Shown: positions 13,749-14,176 of the stretch, piece by piece
Layout of the letters: every line of letters starts with the position of its first letter
Numbering within the stretch: the stretch's first letter is position 1
Source of the DNA: Candidatus Izemoplasma sp.
Lineage (GTDB): Bacteria; Bacillota_I; Bacilli_A; Izemoplasmatales; Izemoplasmataceae
Reading direction: 5' to 3'
Assembly (NCBI GenBank): GCA_007123975.1
Contig: SLFZ01000077.1
Coordinates: 1 to 14,176, forward strand
DNA length: 14,176 nucleotides
Made by a program: the position numbers and the translations under genes
The notes under the pieces: generated by a model
Seen by the model: the letters and a program-made list of their open reading frames with translations, nothing else
Databases searched by the model: none
Told to the model about the DNA's origin: nothing

Positions 13749-14176
13749 ATGCGAGTCTTTATAGGAGCCGATCACGGCGGATACGAGTTAAAAGAAAAAA
13801 TCGTTGACCATCTGAAGCATCAAGGCATCGACGTCAAGGACGTCGGCACCCACAATACCGACAGCTGCGATTACAACGAGCCTGCTAGGGTGGTTGCCCA
13901 CGCGGTGGCCGATGGCACAGCCGATCGCGGCATTTTGGTGTGTGGAACCGGTGTTGGCATGAGCATTCAGGCCAACAAAATCAAAGGCATACGCGCCGCC
14001 AACGTCAACGATGCCTACACCGCGAAAGCCACTCGACTGCACAACGATTCGAACGTGCTAACGCTTGGTGGCCGCATCCTCGGTGATGAACTGGCGAAAA
14101 CACTCGTTGACATCTGGCTAGAAACCGACTTTTCAGGCGAGGACAGACACCAACGACGCGTCAACAAATTCGAAAA
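13749..14176 (+). CDS. rpiB: Ribose-5-phosphate isomerase B, 3' end outside window
   Basis: RpiB interconverts ribose 5-phosphate and ribulose 5-phosphate in the pentose phosphate pathway. The frame is open to the window edge with 142 complete codons; the family is near 145-150 residues, so only a few are missing. Motifs: FIGADHGGYELK (4-15), Cys65 in GILVCGTGVGMSIQANKIKGIRAA (the catalytic cysteine position of the RpiB/LacAB family), the LHNDSNVLTLGGR segment (97-109) with His98, and HQRRVNK near the end. GAGGTGA precedes the ATG by four bases. LacA/LacB-type galactose-6-phosphate isomerases share this fold; RpiB is preferred because of the tsaC/prfA-type neighbourhood and the solo gene. The prfA...ywlC...rpiB linkage is the same as in Bacillus. 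Confidence 0.92.
   Translation, partial: MRVFIGADHGGYELKEKIVDHLKHQGIDVKDVGTHNTDSCDYNEPARVVAHAVADGTADRGILVCGTGVGMSIQANKIKGIRAANVNDAYTAKATRLHNDSNVLTLGGRILGDELAKTLVDIWLETDFSGEDRHQRRVNKFE

Noticed and set aside
1..14176. CRISPR, insertion sequence, prophage, defence or toxin-antitoxin system
   Set aside because: No spaced repeats, transposase, integrase, phage or toxin-like genes; the whole window is compact conserved housekeeping sequence.

Overview
The window is bacterial chromosome filled almost wall to wall with housekeeping genes. Gene content and order point to Bacillota (Bacilli/Mollicutes-related lineages): ftsY-ylxM-ffh, a YtpP-like thioredoxin next to a membrane-less FtsK, rbgA-rnhB, prfA-prmC and tsaC/ywlC-rpiB are all Firmicute-type pairings. 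TGA is used as a stop by several genes (topA, ftsY, ytpP, the FtsK gene, rbgA, rnhB), so this is the standard code and not a Mycoplasma/Spiroplasma code. Base composition is near half GC by eye, high for a Mollicute relative. I cannot name a genus.

Layout. 1-1334: 3' part of prfA (release factor 1) and complete prmC, which methylates release factors. 1335-1428: two perfect hairpins and a strong promoter. 1429-3501: topA. 3502-3750: a gene-free stretch that appears to encode a small structured RNA of about 115 nt with its own promoter and terminator, followed by the ftsY promoter. 3751-6752: the SRP operon ftsY-ylxM-ffh plus a small His-rich, acidic-tailed membrane protein, closed by a strong terminator. 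6768-7586 (minus): a Cof-type HAD phosphatase. 7587-7707: a divergent promoter region with a perfect palindrome. 7708-13644: a seven-gene operon with overlaps or gaps of 0-4 bases: unknown membrane-anchored protein, ytpP, sftA-like translocase, signal peptidase I, rbgA, rnhB, tsaC (ywlC). 13749-end: rpiB with its own promoter, cut by the window edge.

The genes serve translation termination (prfA, prmC), protein targeting and processing (ftsY, ffh, lepB), ribosome assembly (rbgA), tRNA t6A modification (tsaC), and DNA topology, segregation and repair (topA, sftA, rnhB). The order looks like a topA/SRP/rbgA-rnhB block lying inside the usual prfA-prmC-ywlC-rpiB neighbourhood.

The least ordinary elements are the candidate small RNA between topA and ftsY (C-rich anti-Shine-Dalgarno-like single strands between tetraloop hairpins), the perfect dyads over the topA and HAD promoters, the small membrane protein in the SRP operon, and the unknown membrane protein heading the sftA operon. 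I see no mobile element, CRISPR array, tRNA or rRNA gene, and no evident new multi-gene system.
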